From Anaerolinea sp. (GTDB lineage Bacteria > Chloroflexota > Dehalococcoidia > Tepidiformales > Tepidiformaceae): a DNA stretch of 64,000 nucleotides. Positions 16,844-25,534 of this stretch are shown here, piece after piece. The notes under the pieces were generated by a model that saw only the letters and a program-made list of their open reading frames with translations, had not been told where the DNA came from and ran no database searches. Position numbers and translations under genes: made by a program. Numbering within the stretch: the stretch's first letter is position 1; every line of letters starts with the position of its first letter. The stretch covers positions 55,479 through 119,478 of the forward strand of contig PNKC01000002.1 of the NCBI GenBank assembly GCA_013822275.1. The letters run 5' to 3'.

Positions 16844-17896
16844 ATGTCCTCACCTGCGTTCGTTGAAGTGCCGGGCCTGAATTTTGACTGGCTCAACCTG
16901 GATACCGAACAGGGCATGCGCGTCCAAGCCGGGCGGCGCGGCCTCACCCTTGAACAGATCAATTCGATGACCTATGGCGTTGACGGCCTGAACGAAGCCG
17001 GCGCACCGACCTTCGGCGCCCGCGGCGCGAAGGCGGACCCACGTTCCGCCCGCCATGCCCGCCAGTACAAGACCAAGGCCGACGTCTGGTCCGAGAGCGC
17101 AATGCTCCTCTATGAAGAGGCGAACCAGCGCCAGTGGTCCAGCGCGACGGACATCCCCTGGGACACCGTCAAGCCCATGTCCGAAGACCTCGAATGGGCG
17201 ATGTGCACGCTCTGCACGTTCCTCACCCAGGTGGAGTTCATCGCCGGTGACCTCCCGGGCCGCTTCATGGAACAGGTCCACCCGGACCACTTCGAAGCGC
17301 AGCTTTTCCTCGGCACGCAGATCATGGACGAGAGCCGCCACCTGGACGTTTTCCGCAAGCGCGCGCTTGTGAACGGCGGCGGGATGGTGGACGCCGGCTT
17401 CGGCGCCATCAACCTCCTCAGCGTGGACGACTTCACCGAGATGACCGCGCTCCTCCACCTGTTCGGCGAAGGCTTCGTCCAGACGCTCTTCCGGATGGGC
17501 GAGCTGATCAGCCAGAACGAGGCGGAAAAGAAGATGTTCCGGCTTGCCGCGCAGGACGAAAGCCGCCACCTCGCCTTCGGTGTCACCCACCTGAAGTACG
17601 TGATGGACACGGAACCCCACCGCAAGGAAGAGCTGCACCATTACCTGGATATCCAGGAGGGCGCTCTCGGCCAGAACCAGCAGGCAGGCCTGACGACGAA
17701 CCCGATGACCGGCGAGGCGCTCGCGATCCTCGCGGGCGGCGGGATTGAGAAGATCGACGAAGGCTTCGCGAAGCTGCTCATCATGCGCAAGCGCCAGGTG
17801 AACGAATACATGCACCGCCTCGAAGTCATCGGCCTCGGCGACCGGCGCGAACGCATGGCCCAGGGATTCAAGGACCTCCTGGACCCGGTCGCCTAA
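16844..17896 (+). CDS. Ferritin-like diiron protein (R2/R2lox-like), ligand-complete member of a pair
   Basis: A 350-residue, mostly helical protein of the ribonucleotide-reductase-R2/R2lox type. A full carboxylate-bridged diiron ligand set can be assigned: Glu131 (QVEFIAG), Glu163 and His166 (DESRHLDVF), Glu209 (FGEGF), Glu239 and His242 (DESRHLAFG). The order Glu, ExxH, Glu, ExxH and spacings of 32, 46 and 30 residues fit the fold. It may be an oxidase or radical-generating protein; true R2 function is unlikely because no large subunit is nearby. ATG at 16844 follows GGAGG and AAGGA. The next gene is a paralogue that aligns without gaps across both core regions but has lost most ligands. 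Confidence 0.82.
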   Translation: MSSPAFVEVPGLNFDWLNLDTEQGMRVQAGRRGLTLEQINSMTYGVDGLNEAGAPTFGARGAKADPRSARHARQYKTKADVWSESAMLLYEEANQRQWSSATDIPWDTVKPMSEDLEWAMCTLCTFLTQVEFIAGDLPGRFMEQVHPDHFEAQLFLGTQIMDESRHLDVFRKRALVNGGGMVDAGFGAINLLSVDDFTEMTALLHLFGEGFVQTLFRMGELISQNEAEKKMFRLAAQDESRHLAFGVTHLKYVMDTEPHRKEELHHYLDIQEGALGQNQQAGLTTNPMTGEALAILAGGGIEKIDEGFAKLLIMRKRQVNEYMHRLEVIGLGDRRERMAQGFKDLLDPVA

Positions 17897-17898
17897 AC

Positions 17899-17957
17899 CA
17901 GTACTGAGTACCCAGTACTTAGTACTACGTTCTTCGCACTCACAACTTAGGACTCAC
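17899..17957. repeat. Degenerate 7-bp-period repeat between the diiron paralogues
   Basis: Eight consecutive heptads follow the pattern NNNACTN. The first four are nearly identical (AGTACTG, AGTACCC, AGTACTT, AGTACTA) and the later ones more diverged. They fill nearly all of the 64 bases between the two genes, ending four bases before the next ATG. Confidence 0.75.
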
Positions 17958-17960
17958 CTG

Positions 17961-19166
17961 ATGGAACTGAAGCCCGCAACCCGCGCCCGTGGACAACAGC
18001 TTGGCTGGAGCCCCGAACTCCTCACCCGCATTGAAGCCTCGCCGGTGAACGACCGGACGGTGGCGAACATCGCCCTGATGAAGATCCCCGCGGAGCGGGT
18101 GGCAAGCTTTTTGGACCTGGCCGAACGCGACGAGCGGATGGCCGCCGTCACCTTCAACTTCATGCGCACGAGGAGCGAACGTGGCGTGCGCGCGGTGCCC
18201 GGCCCGAACGGCCTCGGCACGCCGGAGATCAACATCGGCACCTACGGCGAGGTGCCGGACGTGTGGCCCTACGAGAACGACACTCCGCTGGGCAGCCACC
18301 CGGACCAGAGCAACTACGCCCCCGGCCTCTACCACATCTACAACAAGTACGAAGTGTGGGCGCCGGGCGTCGATGAACTGTACGAAGAGGCGATCCGCGA
18401 ACGCTGGGTGCCGGCGACGGACCTGGACTGGCAAAACGGCCTGAGCGAGCTGCCCGAGGAGGTCGAGCGCGCCGTCTGCCAGCTCGCAACGCTGTACTCA
18501 TCCCACGGCCTCGCCGAACAGAAGATCATCTCGAAGTGGTTCGAGGCCATCAGCTACGGGTTCCACGATGTAAAGCTCTTCCTGGGCACGCAGGTGTACG
18601 ACGCGGGCCACAAGGTGGAGGCGCTCCGCAAGCGCGCCCTCGCGAATGGCGGCGGCCTCGGGCAGTCGCCCCTGGGCACGCTCTATCGCGGCTGGTATGG
18701 CGCGCTCAAGTTCACCGAACTGGTGACCGCCCTGGACCTGGTCTACAAGTCCTACGAAGTCACGCTCTTCGAAGCCCATCGCGACTTCGCCAAGAGCGAC
18801 GTGGAAGCGAAGATGTTCAGCCTGATGGCGCAGGACAGCCGCCGCCACCTGGAGTACGGCAAGCGCCACACCCTCTGGTATCTCCAGCACGCCCCGCGCG
18901 GTCCCCAAAACATGCAGTTCTGGCTCGGCCGCGCCGAGGCCACGCTCTCCGTCGAACTGCGCCACAGCCACACGGAGAAGGAGTCGCTCGTCGTCCTCTT
19001 CGCCGATGGGCTCGAGAAGGTGAGCGCTGGCGTGGAGCAGCTTCGCAAGCTTCGCCAGAAGCAGGCCGCGGACTACATCGGCCTGCTCGACGGGCTCGGC
19101 ATCGACCGCCTGCCCATGCTCAACCCGGGACTTTCGATGCTGGGTGAGAACCCGCTGGCGATGTAG
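17961..19166 (+). CDS. Ferritin-like paralogue lacking the diiron ligands (probable non-metal partner subunit)
   Basis: A 401-residue protein clearly paralogous to the preceding gene. LFLGTQ, RKRALANGGGL and the KMFSLMAQD region align with it, without gaps in the ligand-bearing helices. At the six ligand positions it has Gly183, Ala215, Lys218, Lys263, Ser293 and His296 in place of Glu, Glu, His, Glu, Glu and His, so five of six are gone. An extra N-terminal region of about 50 residues is present. The most likely reading is a structural or substrate-gating subunit that pairs with the intact protein, as in heteromeric diiron enzymes with an inactive partner. A strong hairpin terminator follows, so the two genes form one unit. 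Confidence 0.75.
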   Translation: MELKPATRARGQQLGWSPELLTRIEASPVNDRTVANIALMKIPAERVASFLDLAERDERMAAVTFNFMRTRSERGVRAVPGPNGLGTPEINIGTYGEVPDVWPYENDTPLGSHPDQSNYAPGLYHIYNKYEVWAPGVDELYEEAIRERWVPATDLDWQNGLSELPEEVERAVCQLATLYSSHGLAEQKIISKWFEAISYGFHDVKLFLGTQVYDAGHKVEALRKRALANGGGLGQSPLGTLYRGWYGALKFTELVTALDLVYKSYEVTLFEAHRDFAKSDVEAKMFSLMAQDSRRHLEYGKRHTLWYLQHAPRGPQNMQFWLGRAEATLSVELRHSHTEKESLVVLFADGLEKVSAGVEQLRKLRQKQAADYIGLLDGLGIDRLPMLNPGLSMLGENPLAM

Positions 19167-19189
19167 CCGGTGGGGTTCAGGAACATAAG

Positions 19190-19215
19190 GAAGGGCGCTC
19201 AGATGGGCGCCCTTC
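19190..19215. terminator. Hairpin terminator after the diiron pair
   Basis: GAAGGGCGC and GCGCCCTTC form a perfect 9-bp stem with an 8-base loop, ending in CTTCTCATTT. It lies 23 bases past the stop and faces the convergent SGNH gene. Confidence 0.75.
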
Positions 19216-19237
19216 TCATTTGCCCTGATTACTGCTG

Positions 19238-19978
19238 TTAGTGGCCTGCGACGCGCGCGGCCAGCAACGCGTCGGCGATGGCGGCGCCCTCGATTTCCGC
19301 AATCATGCGCTGGGCGTGCCGGTTCAGATGTACTTCATCGCCCCCTTGCATCCCCGCCTCCGCGAGGTGGCGCACGGACAGGTAGGGCACGTGCAACTCC
19401 CTGCAGATCGAAGCCACCAGTGAGTCGAATCTGGCGTTGCGGGCGTCCGAACGGGCGAACCCGGACTTTGTGCCCGAGGAGTTATGCGGGTTGAACGGGC
19501 CACGGACGACCGTGACCAGCGACTCGCGGACAACGATCCTGCGAAGGGTGGCCGCGACCACCGAGGCTGCCGCTTCCGGGGTGAAGTAGGTATCGCCGCC
19601 GATGGTCCGGACAGCGGCCCTGCGGGCGACCCGGAACGGGGCGGTCGAAGCGAGCCGCGAATTCGCGCCGGCGGCTCCGCCGAGGCGGGCCAGCCAGCCC
19701 GTGCCCCGATACGCCCGGCGCTGCAACCGCAGCGGGACCGATTCGTACGTCACCCAGTACGACGCCGTGCGCATGAACACGGCGTCCGGCTGGTAGCGGT
19801 CCAGCCAGGACTCGACGATCTCCGGCAGTTCCGGGTCCGGCCAGATCACCCTCGCAAGAGTCTCGACGGGCTCGCCCAGGCGTTCGGCGATCACCCTTTC
19901 AGCCAACGCCGGGGCTCGCAGGGCGGCCGGAATGGCCTCGTTCATGTCGTCGCTGTTGGTGAGCCGCAGAATCCGCAA
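19238..19978 (-). CDS. SGNH-hydrolase-like protein
   Basis: A 246-residue protein with a plausible SGNH hydrolase layout. An N-terminal beta strand leads to RLTNSDDMNE as a block-I-like nucleophile region. VVRGPFNPHNSSG sits in the middle. The C-terminal GGDEVHLNRHAQRMIAE resembles the catalytic DxxH block V. There is no signal peptide, so it would act in the cytoplasm, perhaps on an ester or acyl group. The apparent start is TTG at 19978; an ATG at 19945 would drop the first strand. No operon partner. Assignment rests on motif placement only. Confidence 0.55.
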   Translation of the reverse strand: MRILRLTNSDDMNEAIPAALRAPALAERVIAERLGEPVETLARVIWPDPELPEIVESWLDRYQPDAVFMRTASYWVTYESVPLRLQRRAYRGTGWLARLGGAAGANSRLASTAPFRVARRAAVRTIGGDTYFTPEAAASVVAATLRRIVVRESLVTVVRGPFNPHNSSGTKSGFARSDARNARFDSLVASICRELHVPYLSVRHLAEAGMQGGDEVHLNRHAQRMIAEIEGAAIADALLAARVAGH

Positions 19979-20107
19979 ACGTGTGCCTCACTGACGGCCC
20001 AGTACCGCGGGCCCGGCACTCATGTCACCGGAACCCCGGCCTGCACGCAACCGGGAACGGCGCTACACCGCCTGCACCCGCTCCCACGCTTCGTCGATCT
20101 TCGGCGC

Positions 20108-21856
20108 TCACCACTGGAGATAGTCACTTGATACCCATCCCTCGTGTCCGTCCGCAGCCCGGACATGGATCCAGAGCGTCTCGTCCGCGAACCAGGCCGC
20201 CAGGGTGCCGTGAGGGGGCCCGGGCGTTGGGTCCGCTAGCGCAACCCGCGAACCGTCCGGGAAACAGTCTGTGATTTCCGCCGAGAGCGACGGCAGGGCG
20301 CGCAGGTTCAGGCAGGAGCCGGTCCCGGAGACGTGAAACGCGAGCCGGTTTTCGAACGGCGGGTATTCGATCCGCGGCGACAGGAACTTGCCGCGGTCGC
20401 CCCCACCGTGGCCACCGTGCGGGAGCGTGAAGCGGATCTCGGTGCTGTTGATCCCCCAGGGAGGCATGTGGCCAAACCAGACCTCCGCGACGTTGGCCGA
20501 CACGCGCCTGCCAGTGCCGGGCTCAGCCACACTCGCGTGGCCCAGAGCGAAGAGGCCGGGGCGGTCGGGCGAAGGAACTGGGCCGAGCAGATCGTTGTCG
20601 GGCACGTCCAACGTCTGGAGCCGCCCCGCGTCCGCCACGAGAAGGCTGAACGAGCTGTGGAACCACCTGTTTACCTCCGGCGGGCGCGGATGCCGGGGGC
20701 GGACGGCGAGCGGGATGGCGGTGGAGTCCGCGAGCCACCGGCCGATCCCCAGGCCGTCGCCGTAGTAGAGCGAAGCGCTCCTGACCCGGAAGAGCGGTGA
20801 GCCGGTGCGACCATCGGCGATAACCACGTTCGACCAGCGCTCGGTTGGCCCTTCGGACTCACCAATGACATACCGCTCTGAGTGCTCATACGCCAGCAGC
20901 TTCCCATCGGGCGAGAGGGAAACGCCGTTGGACGGAACTTCGAACTCGGCCAGCAGAGTCCCGCCCCAATCGTAGCGCCGGACCAGGGAGCGAAACGGGA
21001 GGTCGCCAACTGCGGCCCGCGCGGTGTCGAACTGGGGCGGGTAGGGGACGATGACCGCGAATTCGCTCCCCTCTCGGAGATGTTCGAAGTGCGGCGGCCC
21101 CTTGGATGTGCCGAGCGGAGCAAACGGAAGGTCCGCGAGCTGCCGCACCGCGCCCGTCGCCACATCCACCTGCTGGAGGTTTTTGTAGTCGCTCCAGCTC
21201 AGGTTGCCAGCGGGGATGATGAGAGTGCGTTCGTCGGGAGAGAAAAGCACCGGCGGCAGCCCACGCCCCCCGGCTTCGAGCTTGAACGCGGAGACGGGGT
21301 TGAAGTTCTCGTCGATGATCGTGTAGCGCCCGTCATATTCAGGGTTCGTGTCCGAACCCGGGAATGGCGCGCGCGCGAAAAGCAGGTAGTGCGGCGCCGC
21401 CGCTACGAACGCCAAATCTGCCAGGGACCACGAGACGGCTCTACTGGAGTTACGGTCGAAGAGCCATGCCGTTTTCGCCGCACGCATGACGATGAACCGG
21501 TTGTCATCGCTCACGTTCGCGATGTAGCAACAGTCGGCCGGGCTATCTCCGCCGGCGAGGATCGCCGCGTCGGATAGGCGCCAGCCTTCGACGGCGCCGG
21601 TATTGGTGTCCATGAAGAAGACGCCGTGCTTCGCGTCGATCGCCTCACCGGGCGCGTACGAGAGCCGGACAAAGGCGCCGGGTGCGGAGTGCAGGGGGAA
21701 TTGGCCACTGGCAGGCGAAGGAGTTAAGGCCGGAGCCGCCGTCTCGCTGGCTGCCGGGAGCGGCGGCGCAGTCACCGGCTTCGGCTTCGAGCCGCTGGAG
21801 CAGGCCGCGAGAAACACGCCCAGAACAACGGCCGCGGTCAGCGCCAGCGTTCGCAC
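20108..21856 (-). CDS. Secreted lipoprotein with propeller-like repeats and C-terminal SH3b domain
   Basis: About 582 residues. An N-terminal signal ends in a lipobox FLAACSSG (Cys near residue 19), then a Pro/Ala/Thr-rich linker. The central region has repeated strands with SPDERTL, SPDGKLL and VSDDNRF segments, typical of TolB/WD40-like propeller blades. The last 70 residues, from GSCLNLRALPSLSAEI to HEGWVSSDYLQW, match a bacterial SH3b domain, which often binds cell-wall peptide. GTG at 21856 is chosen for the AGAGGAGG upstream and the complete signal peptide. Function is unknown, but an envelope-surface role is likely. Confidence 0.75.
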   Translation of the reverse strand: MRTLALTAAVVLGVFLAACSSGSKPKPVTAPPLPAASETAAPALTPSPASGQFPLHSAPGAFVRLSYAPGEAIDAKHGVFFMDTNTGAVEGWRLSDAAILAGGDSPADCCYIANVSDDNRFIVMRAAKTAWLFDRNSSRAVSWSLADLAFVAAAPHYLLFARAPFPGSDTNPEYDGRYTIIDENFNPVSAFKLEAGGRGLPPVLFSPDERTLIIPAGNLSWSDYKNLQQVDVATGAVRQLADLPFAPLGTSKGPPHFEHLREGSEFAVIVPYPPQFDTARAAVGDLPFRSLVRRYDWGGTLLAEFEVPSNGVSLSPDGKLLAYEHSERYVIGESEGPTERWSNVVIADGRTGSPLFRVRSASLYYGDGLGIGRWLADSTAIPLAVRPRHPRPPEVNRWFHSSFSLLVADAGRLQTLDVPDNDLLGPVPSPDRPGLFALGHASVAEPGTGRRVSANVAEVWFGHMPPWGINSTEIRFTLPHGGHGGGDRGKFLSPRIEYPPFENRLAFHVSGTGSCLNLRALPSLSAEITDCFPDGSRVALADPTPGPPHGTLAAWFADETLWIHVRAADGHEGWVSSDYLQW

Positions 21857-22046
21857 GACTCCGCCTCCTCTGTTCTCGACGGCATCCCGCTGGGGCCGCA
21901 GTTCCTCCCGGATCGTCCCTGTCGAAGGGGTATTTCTGCTGCTTCCAACGCACCAGGACGCCCGCAAGTTCCCTCGAAAGCTAGCGCTCTGGCTGCCAGG
22001 CGCTCGCGGCCTCAGCGCATCTCACGCGCGGGCCGTGAGTTCGAGG

Positions 22047-22583
22047 CTATTCCAGGGATTCGTCTGACGGTTCATCTGTGCCGGCGTCGCGGTCGAGGAT
22101 GAGCGTGACTCCCAATTCGACGGCCCGTGCAGTCGCCCCTTGCGTCGCGCGCTGGCCCCCGGCGAACGCCAGCACTTCGAGGCCGGCCTTGCGCAGGATG
22201 GCAGCCCGCTCGGCAGCCCGCTCAACGTCCCGCCGGTCAACTCGCTTCGAGACTTCAAACGCAACCAGCACATCACGCCCGGTCGATTTATCGCGTCCGG
22301 CGAACAGGTGGTCGAGCGCCGCCACCTGCTCATGCTCTGGTTGACTGATCACCCCGGCGTCCAGCGCTTCGTCGAAGGCTTCGATTTCCACGGGGGCTGT
22401 GGCGACCGGTCGGCGAACAAACCTGCCCAGTCTTTCTCTCGCGTGGAATCTGTGCTCGAAGTCAGAGTCCAGGAGCAGCTCCACGTTCCGATCCAGGCTC
22501 GCCAGGACGCGGTCCAATTCATTCAAAGGTCCGCGGGAGCCCTCGGCGATCAGATCCTCGACATCAGCCACGGTGATAGCCAC
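22047..22583 (-). CDS. Conserved hypothetical protein with nuclease-like C-terminal region
   Basis: A 178-residue protein. The C-terminal half (about residues 100-165) has DVLVAFEVSKRVDRRDVER followed by alternating helices and strands ending GVTLILDRDAG. This resembles the Glu-x-Lys core of small PD-(D/E)XK-fold proteins such as DUF3782 relatives. The N-terminal half is charged and helical. The GTG start at 22583 lies six bases after a TACAAT -10 box (22590-22595 on the plus strand), so the mRNA is probably leaderless. No operon partner and no clear biological role. Confidence 0.6.
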   Translation of the reverse strand: MAITVADVEDLIAEGSRGPLNELDRVLASLDRNVELLLDSDFEHRFHARERLGRFVRRPVATAPVEIEAFDEALDAGVISQPEHEQVAALDHLFAGRDKSTGRDVLVAFEVSKRVDRRDVERAAERAAILRKAGLEVLAFAGGQRATQGATARAVELGVTLILDRDAGTDEPSDESLE

Positions 22584-22589
22584 GCTGTG

Positions 22590-22595
22590 ATTGTA
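22590..22595 (-). promoter_or_regulatory. -10 box of a leaderless promoter
   Basis: On the minus strand TACAAT ends six bases before the GTG start at 22583. It is one of the clearest leaderless signals in the window. Confidence 0.5.
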
Positions 22596-22657
22596 GCAGG
22601 CTCGCGATCACTCTCGCGTGGGTCCAGGAGGTTGCGGGAGCCTTTCCTCCCGGCTCC

Positions 22658-23479
22658 TCAGCGCACCTCGCCTGCCTCGGCGCGGATGGATTCCAGGGTG
22701 GGACGGCGGAGGCGGTCCGCCGGGTCGTCCCAGCCCTTGAAATGGGGCTGGCGCTTCTCGGCGAAGGCGGCGCGCGATTCCATCAGGTCGGACCTCGCGC
22801 CGTGGTCCTTCAGCCGTTCGGCCAGGCGCTCAAGCTCCGGCGAGACGGCGGGGCGCATCGCGCGCATCATCGCCAGGGTGTTTTCGCGGCTTGCTGGCGG
22901 CAGCGTGAGGAGGTGGTTTGCCATCGCGAGTGAAGCCGGAAGCAGGTCATCCGGGTCGACCACGCGGTTGAGAAAGCCGAGCTCATAGAGACGTTCCGCA
23001 TCGAACCGGAAGGCGAACGCCATCTCCGTCGCTACGGCGTGGGGGATGGCCGCGACGTGCCCGTGCTGGTAGCCACCCAGGAGCCACCGCTTCGCTTCCG
23101 ACATCTCGAAGATAGCGCCGCGCACCGCCACCCGGAGGTCGCACTTCTCAACGAGTTGAAAGCCGCCACCCATCGCGTACCCGTTGATCGCGCAGATCAC
23201 GGGCTTGTCCAGCGCCCCCCGGCTGAACGGGTCACCCCGGACGGAGGGGTCGAGTCCCGGCGCACCCCTTCCCAGGGACTCCTTCATGTCTTCGCCGGCA
23301 CAAAACGCCCGCCCGGTGCCGGTGAAGATTGCCACCTCCAGGTCGTCGCGGCCTGCGAACTCGTTCCAGGCGACGGCGAGGGCCGCACGCAGCTCGTTGC
23401 CGAGGGCGTTCAGACGTTCCGGGCGGTTCATCCGGATCACCTGGACGGCGCCGTGGGTTTCGGTTTCGACGATCGGCAT
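22658..23479 (-). CDS. Enoyl-CoA hydratase/isomerase family protein (crotonase fold)
   Basis: A 273-residue crotonase-fold enzyme acting on acyl-CoA thioesters. Oxyanion-hole segments are visible as GRAFCAGEDMKES (about residues 58-70) and NGYAMGGGFQLVEKCDLRV (about 102-120). Active-site side chains in the SEAKRWLLGG region differ from classical enoyl-CoA hydratase, so isomerase, dehydratase or other crotonase chemistry is possible. ATG at 23479 is preceded by AGGAGA. It is divergent from a CaiB-type CoA-transferase, and the pair probably belongs to one acyl-CoA pathway. Confidence 0.85.
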   Translation of the reverse strand: MPIVETETHGAVQVIRMNRPERLNALGNELRAALAVAWNEFAGRDDLEVAIFTGTGRAFCAGEDMKESLGRGAPGLDPSVRGDPFSRGALDKPVICAINGYAMGGGFQLVEKCDLRVAVRGAIFEMSEAKRWLLGGYQHGHVAAIPHAVATEMAFAFRFDAERLYELGFLNRVVDPDDLLPASLAMANHLLTLPPASRENTLAMMRAMRPAVSPELERLAERLKDHGARSDLMESRAAFAEKRQPHFKGWDDPADRLRRPTLESIRAEAGEVR

Positions 23480-23585
23480 GGGGGTCTCCTGCGATGGATA
23501 GGCGGTTGGCAGATGGTACACCGTGTAAACTCAGCAGCGTCCGACGCGGGTGCGCGGGCGTGACTTCAACGAGAGGTGGCCGCGG

Positions 23586-24800
23586 ATGGCAGCCCGGAAC
23601 GAACAGCGCATCGGCCGTCCCGCGCTTGAAGGCATCCGCATCCTCGATTTCACCCGCGCCCAGCAGGGCCCCTTCGCGACGATGCTGCTCGCGGACATGG
23701 GGGCGGAGGTGCTGAAGGTCGAACCGCCAGGCGGCGAGCAGGGCCGCGCCAACGGCCTCGGCCCGGACGGCTTCTCTTTCTACTTCGAAGGCCACAACCG
23801 CGGCAAGAAGAGCATCACCCTGGACTTGCGCAACCCGCGCGCGATTGAGGTCGTGCGCCGCATCGTGCCCACGGTCGATATCGTCGTGGAGAACTTCCGT
23901 CCGGGTGCGATGGAGCGTATGGGCCTCGGCTACAACGACCTGAAACGGCTGCGCGAGGACATCATCTTGGCTTCGGCCTCGGCCTGGGGGCGAAGCGGGC
24001 CGTGGGCGGAGCGTGGCGGCTACGACCACGTCGCCCAGGCGCTGAGTGGCGTGATGTACGAACAGGGCGAAGGCCCCGGCGGCCAGCCGCAGGCCCTCAT
24101 CGGCGGGTTCGCCGACCAAATCGGCGCGATGCTCCTCGCCTTCGGCATCTCGACCGCGCTCGTCGTCCGCGAACGGGACGGCATCGGCCAGCACATCGAT
24201 GGCTCGCTCATCGGCGGCATGGTGGCGATGCAGTCCAAGCAGATCATGGAGTTCCTTCGCACCGGAAAGCAGAGCGGCTTCGAACGCCGCCGCGCAGCCA
24301 CCTACACGAACTACGAGTGTGCGGACGGCAAACACCTCGCAATCGCGGCCATGGACCAGACGTTCTGGGAGCGCATGTGCGACGGCATCGGCGAGAGCTG
24401 GCTGAAGACTGACGAGCGTTTCGCGACCACCTGGGGCCGGGCGAGGAACAAGGACCTGCTCGTTGCCGAACTGGACCGCATCTTCCGCAGCCGCACCCTG
24501 GCTGAATGGCTCGCCCGGCTGGAGGGAGTCGATTTCCCGTACGCGCCGGTCTTGGACTACGCCGGGATGGCCGCGCATCCGCAGTACTGGGCGAACGGCT
24601 ACCTCGTCGAAATCGACACGCCCCACCTTGGGCCGATGCGCGTCCCGGGCGCCCCCATCCACATGAGCGCGACACCGCCGCGCGTCGAAAGCGCGGGCCC
24701 GCAGCTCGGGCAGCATACCGAGGAGATCCTGCTTTCGATTGGCTATAACTGGGATGAGATCGTGGCGCTGAACGAATGTGGCGCTACTCGGATGGCGTGA
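23586..24800 (+). CDS. CaiB/BaiF family CoA-transferase (class III)
   Basis: A class III CoA-transferase moving CoA between carboxylic acids, 404 residues, the usual length for a single-domain member. The family start ALEGIRILDFTRAQQGPFAT is followed by DMGAEVLKVEPPGGEQGR, VENFRPGAMERMGLGY and GGFADQIGAMLLAFGI. The last of these contains the conserved Asp expected to carry the acyl-enzyme intermediate. The C terminus has GAPIHMSATPPRVESAGPQLGQHTEEIL. ATG at 23586 is preceded by GAGAGGTGG. The substrate is not deducible. It is convergent with the DUF5615 gene, 10 bases away. Confidence 0.9.
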   Translation: MAARNEQRIGRPALEGIRILDFTRAQQGPFATMLLADMGAEVLKVEPPGGEQGRANGLGPDGFSFYFEGHNRGKKSITLDLRNPRAIEVVRRIVPTVDIVVENFRPGAMERMGLGYNDLKRLREDIILASASAWGRSGPWAERGGYDHVAQALSGVMYEQGEGPGGQPQALIGGFADQIGAMLLAFGISTALVVRERDGIGQHIDGSLIGGMVAMQSKQIMEFLRTGKQSGFERRRAATYTNYECADGKHLAIAAMDQTFWERMCDGIGESWLKTDERFATTWGRARNKDLLVAELDRIFRSRTLAEWLARLEGVDFPYAPVLDYAGMAAHPQYWANGYLVEIDTPHLGPMRVPGAPIHMSATPPRVESAGPQLGQHTEEILLSIGYNWDEIVALNECGATRMA

Positions 24801-24810
24801 GGGAACCGCC

Positions 24811-25167
24811 TCACGCCCAGTTCAGCAAGAACACCAGCCGCCCACGCATCTCCTCCGCCGAGACGCTGGCCGCAAGGTTCTGGAGTGCCCGCAACTGCAC
24901 CCCGACCGGCGCCCGCTGGTCCGTCAGGACAATGATTCCGGCGTGGATGCGCCCCTCGGCACTCCAAAACTTGTCCAACCGCCCGTAGTCGCCAGCGTTG
25001 CACGTGTAGACCACGAGCCCGGCTTCAGTTGCGAACTCCAACTGCTCCGTGTCCGGACGGCGGCGCCGTCCCGCCTCCTTGGTGGTGAGGCACTGAAAGC
25101 CAGCCCGGCGGGCGGCGCCAACAACCGCGTGGTGCCCGCTATCCTCGTCGAAGTAGACGCCAAACAC
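24811..25167 (-). CDS. DUF5615 PIN-like protein, copy 1 (putative toxin)
   Basis: A 118-residue small PIN-like protein of the DUF5615/Mut7-C-type group, usually encoded with DUF433 and regarded as a candidate toxin ribonuclease. Acidic residues fit a PIN site: FDEDSGHH at the N terminus, Glu in DTEQLEF, and Asp in TCNAGDYGRLDKF. GTG start at 25167 immediately follows the TGA of the upstream DUF433 gene. It is nearly identical in its C-terminal half to copy 2, so the module has been duplicated in tandem. Toxin activity is inferred from family context only. Confidence 0.75.
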   Translation of the reverse strand: MFGVYFDEDSGHHAVVGAARRAGFQCLTTKEAGRRRRPDTEQLEFATEAGLVVYTCNAGDYGRLDKFWSAEGRIHAGIIVLTDQRAPVGVQLRALQNLAASVSAEEMRGRLVFLLNWA

Positions 25168-25500
25168 TCAGTCGGGCAGTTCGAAGAGGTGGGCACTCTC
25201 GCTCGTAACGCCGTTGGGAAACTTCTTCCGCTCGCGCTCCTCCCACTGGACATCGGCCTCTATTTCCGCTTCCACTTTTGCCCGGTTAGCGAAGTAGTAC
25301 GCCAGTGCCGCGTGGAACAGGCTGACGTCGAGGTCCGGGTTTCCGGCTGCCATGTCCTCAACGCTCATCCCCGCCATGTGGTGCATGGCAACGTTGTGGA
25401 CCGTGATACCGGTACCGCGCAGGCACGGCCGCCCCGAACGGTAGCCCGGTTCCACAACGAGCAGCGATCCTATGTCTACAACCGTCGCGGGTGCTGTCAT
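25168..25500 (-). CDS. DUF433 protein, copy 1 (putative antitoxin)
   Basis: A 110-residue DUF433 protein, predicted to carry a helix-turn-helix and to act as antitoxin and autoregulator for the adjacent DUF5615 protein. Typical features are GRPCLRGTGITVHNVAMHH and MSVEDMAAGNPDLDVSLFHA, followed by the charged VQWEERERKKFPNGV. Start is taken at ATG 25500 because a TACAAT -10 box (plus-strand 25508-25513) ends seven bases upstream. An ATG at 25509 would overlap that box. It abuts the DUF5615 gene directly. Confidence 0.78.
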   Translation of the reverse strand: MTAPATVVDIGSLLVVEPGYRSGRPCLRGTGITVHNVAMHHMAGMSVEDMAAGNPDLDVSLFHAALAYYFANRAKVEAEIEADVQWEERERKKFPNGVTSESAHLFELPD

Positions 25501-25507
25501 GCTGATC

Positions 25508-25513
25508 ATTGTA
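25508..25513 (-). promoter_or_regulatory. -10 box of a leaderless promoter, module 1
   Basis: TACAAT on the minus strand ends seven bases before the DUF433 ATG at 25500. The same arrangement with the same sequence recurs ahead of module 2 near 26231-26236. Confidence 0.5.
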
Positions 25514-25534
25514 GCAGCGCGGGCGGGGTGCGCC

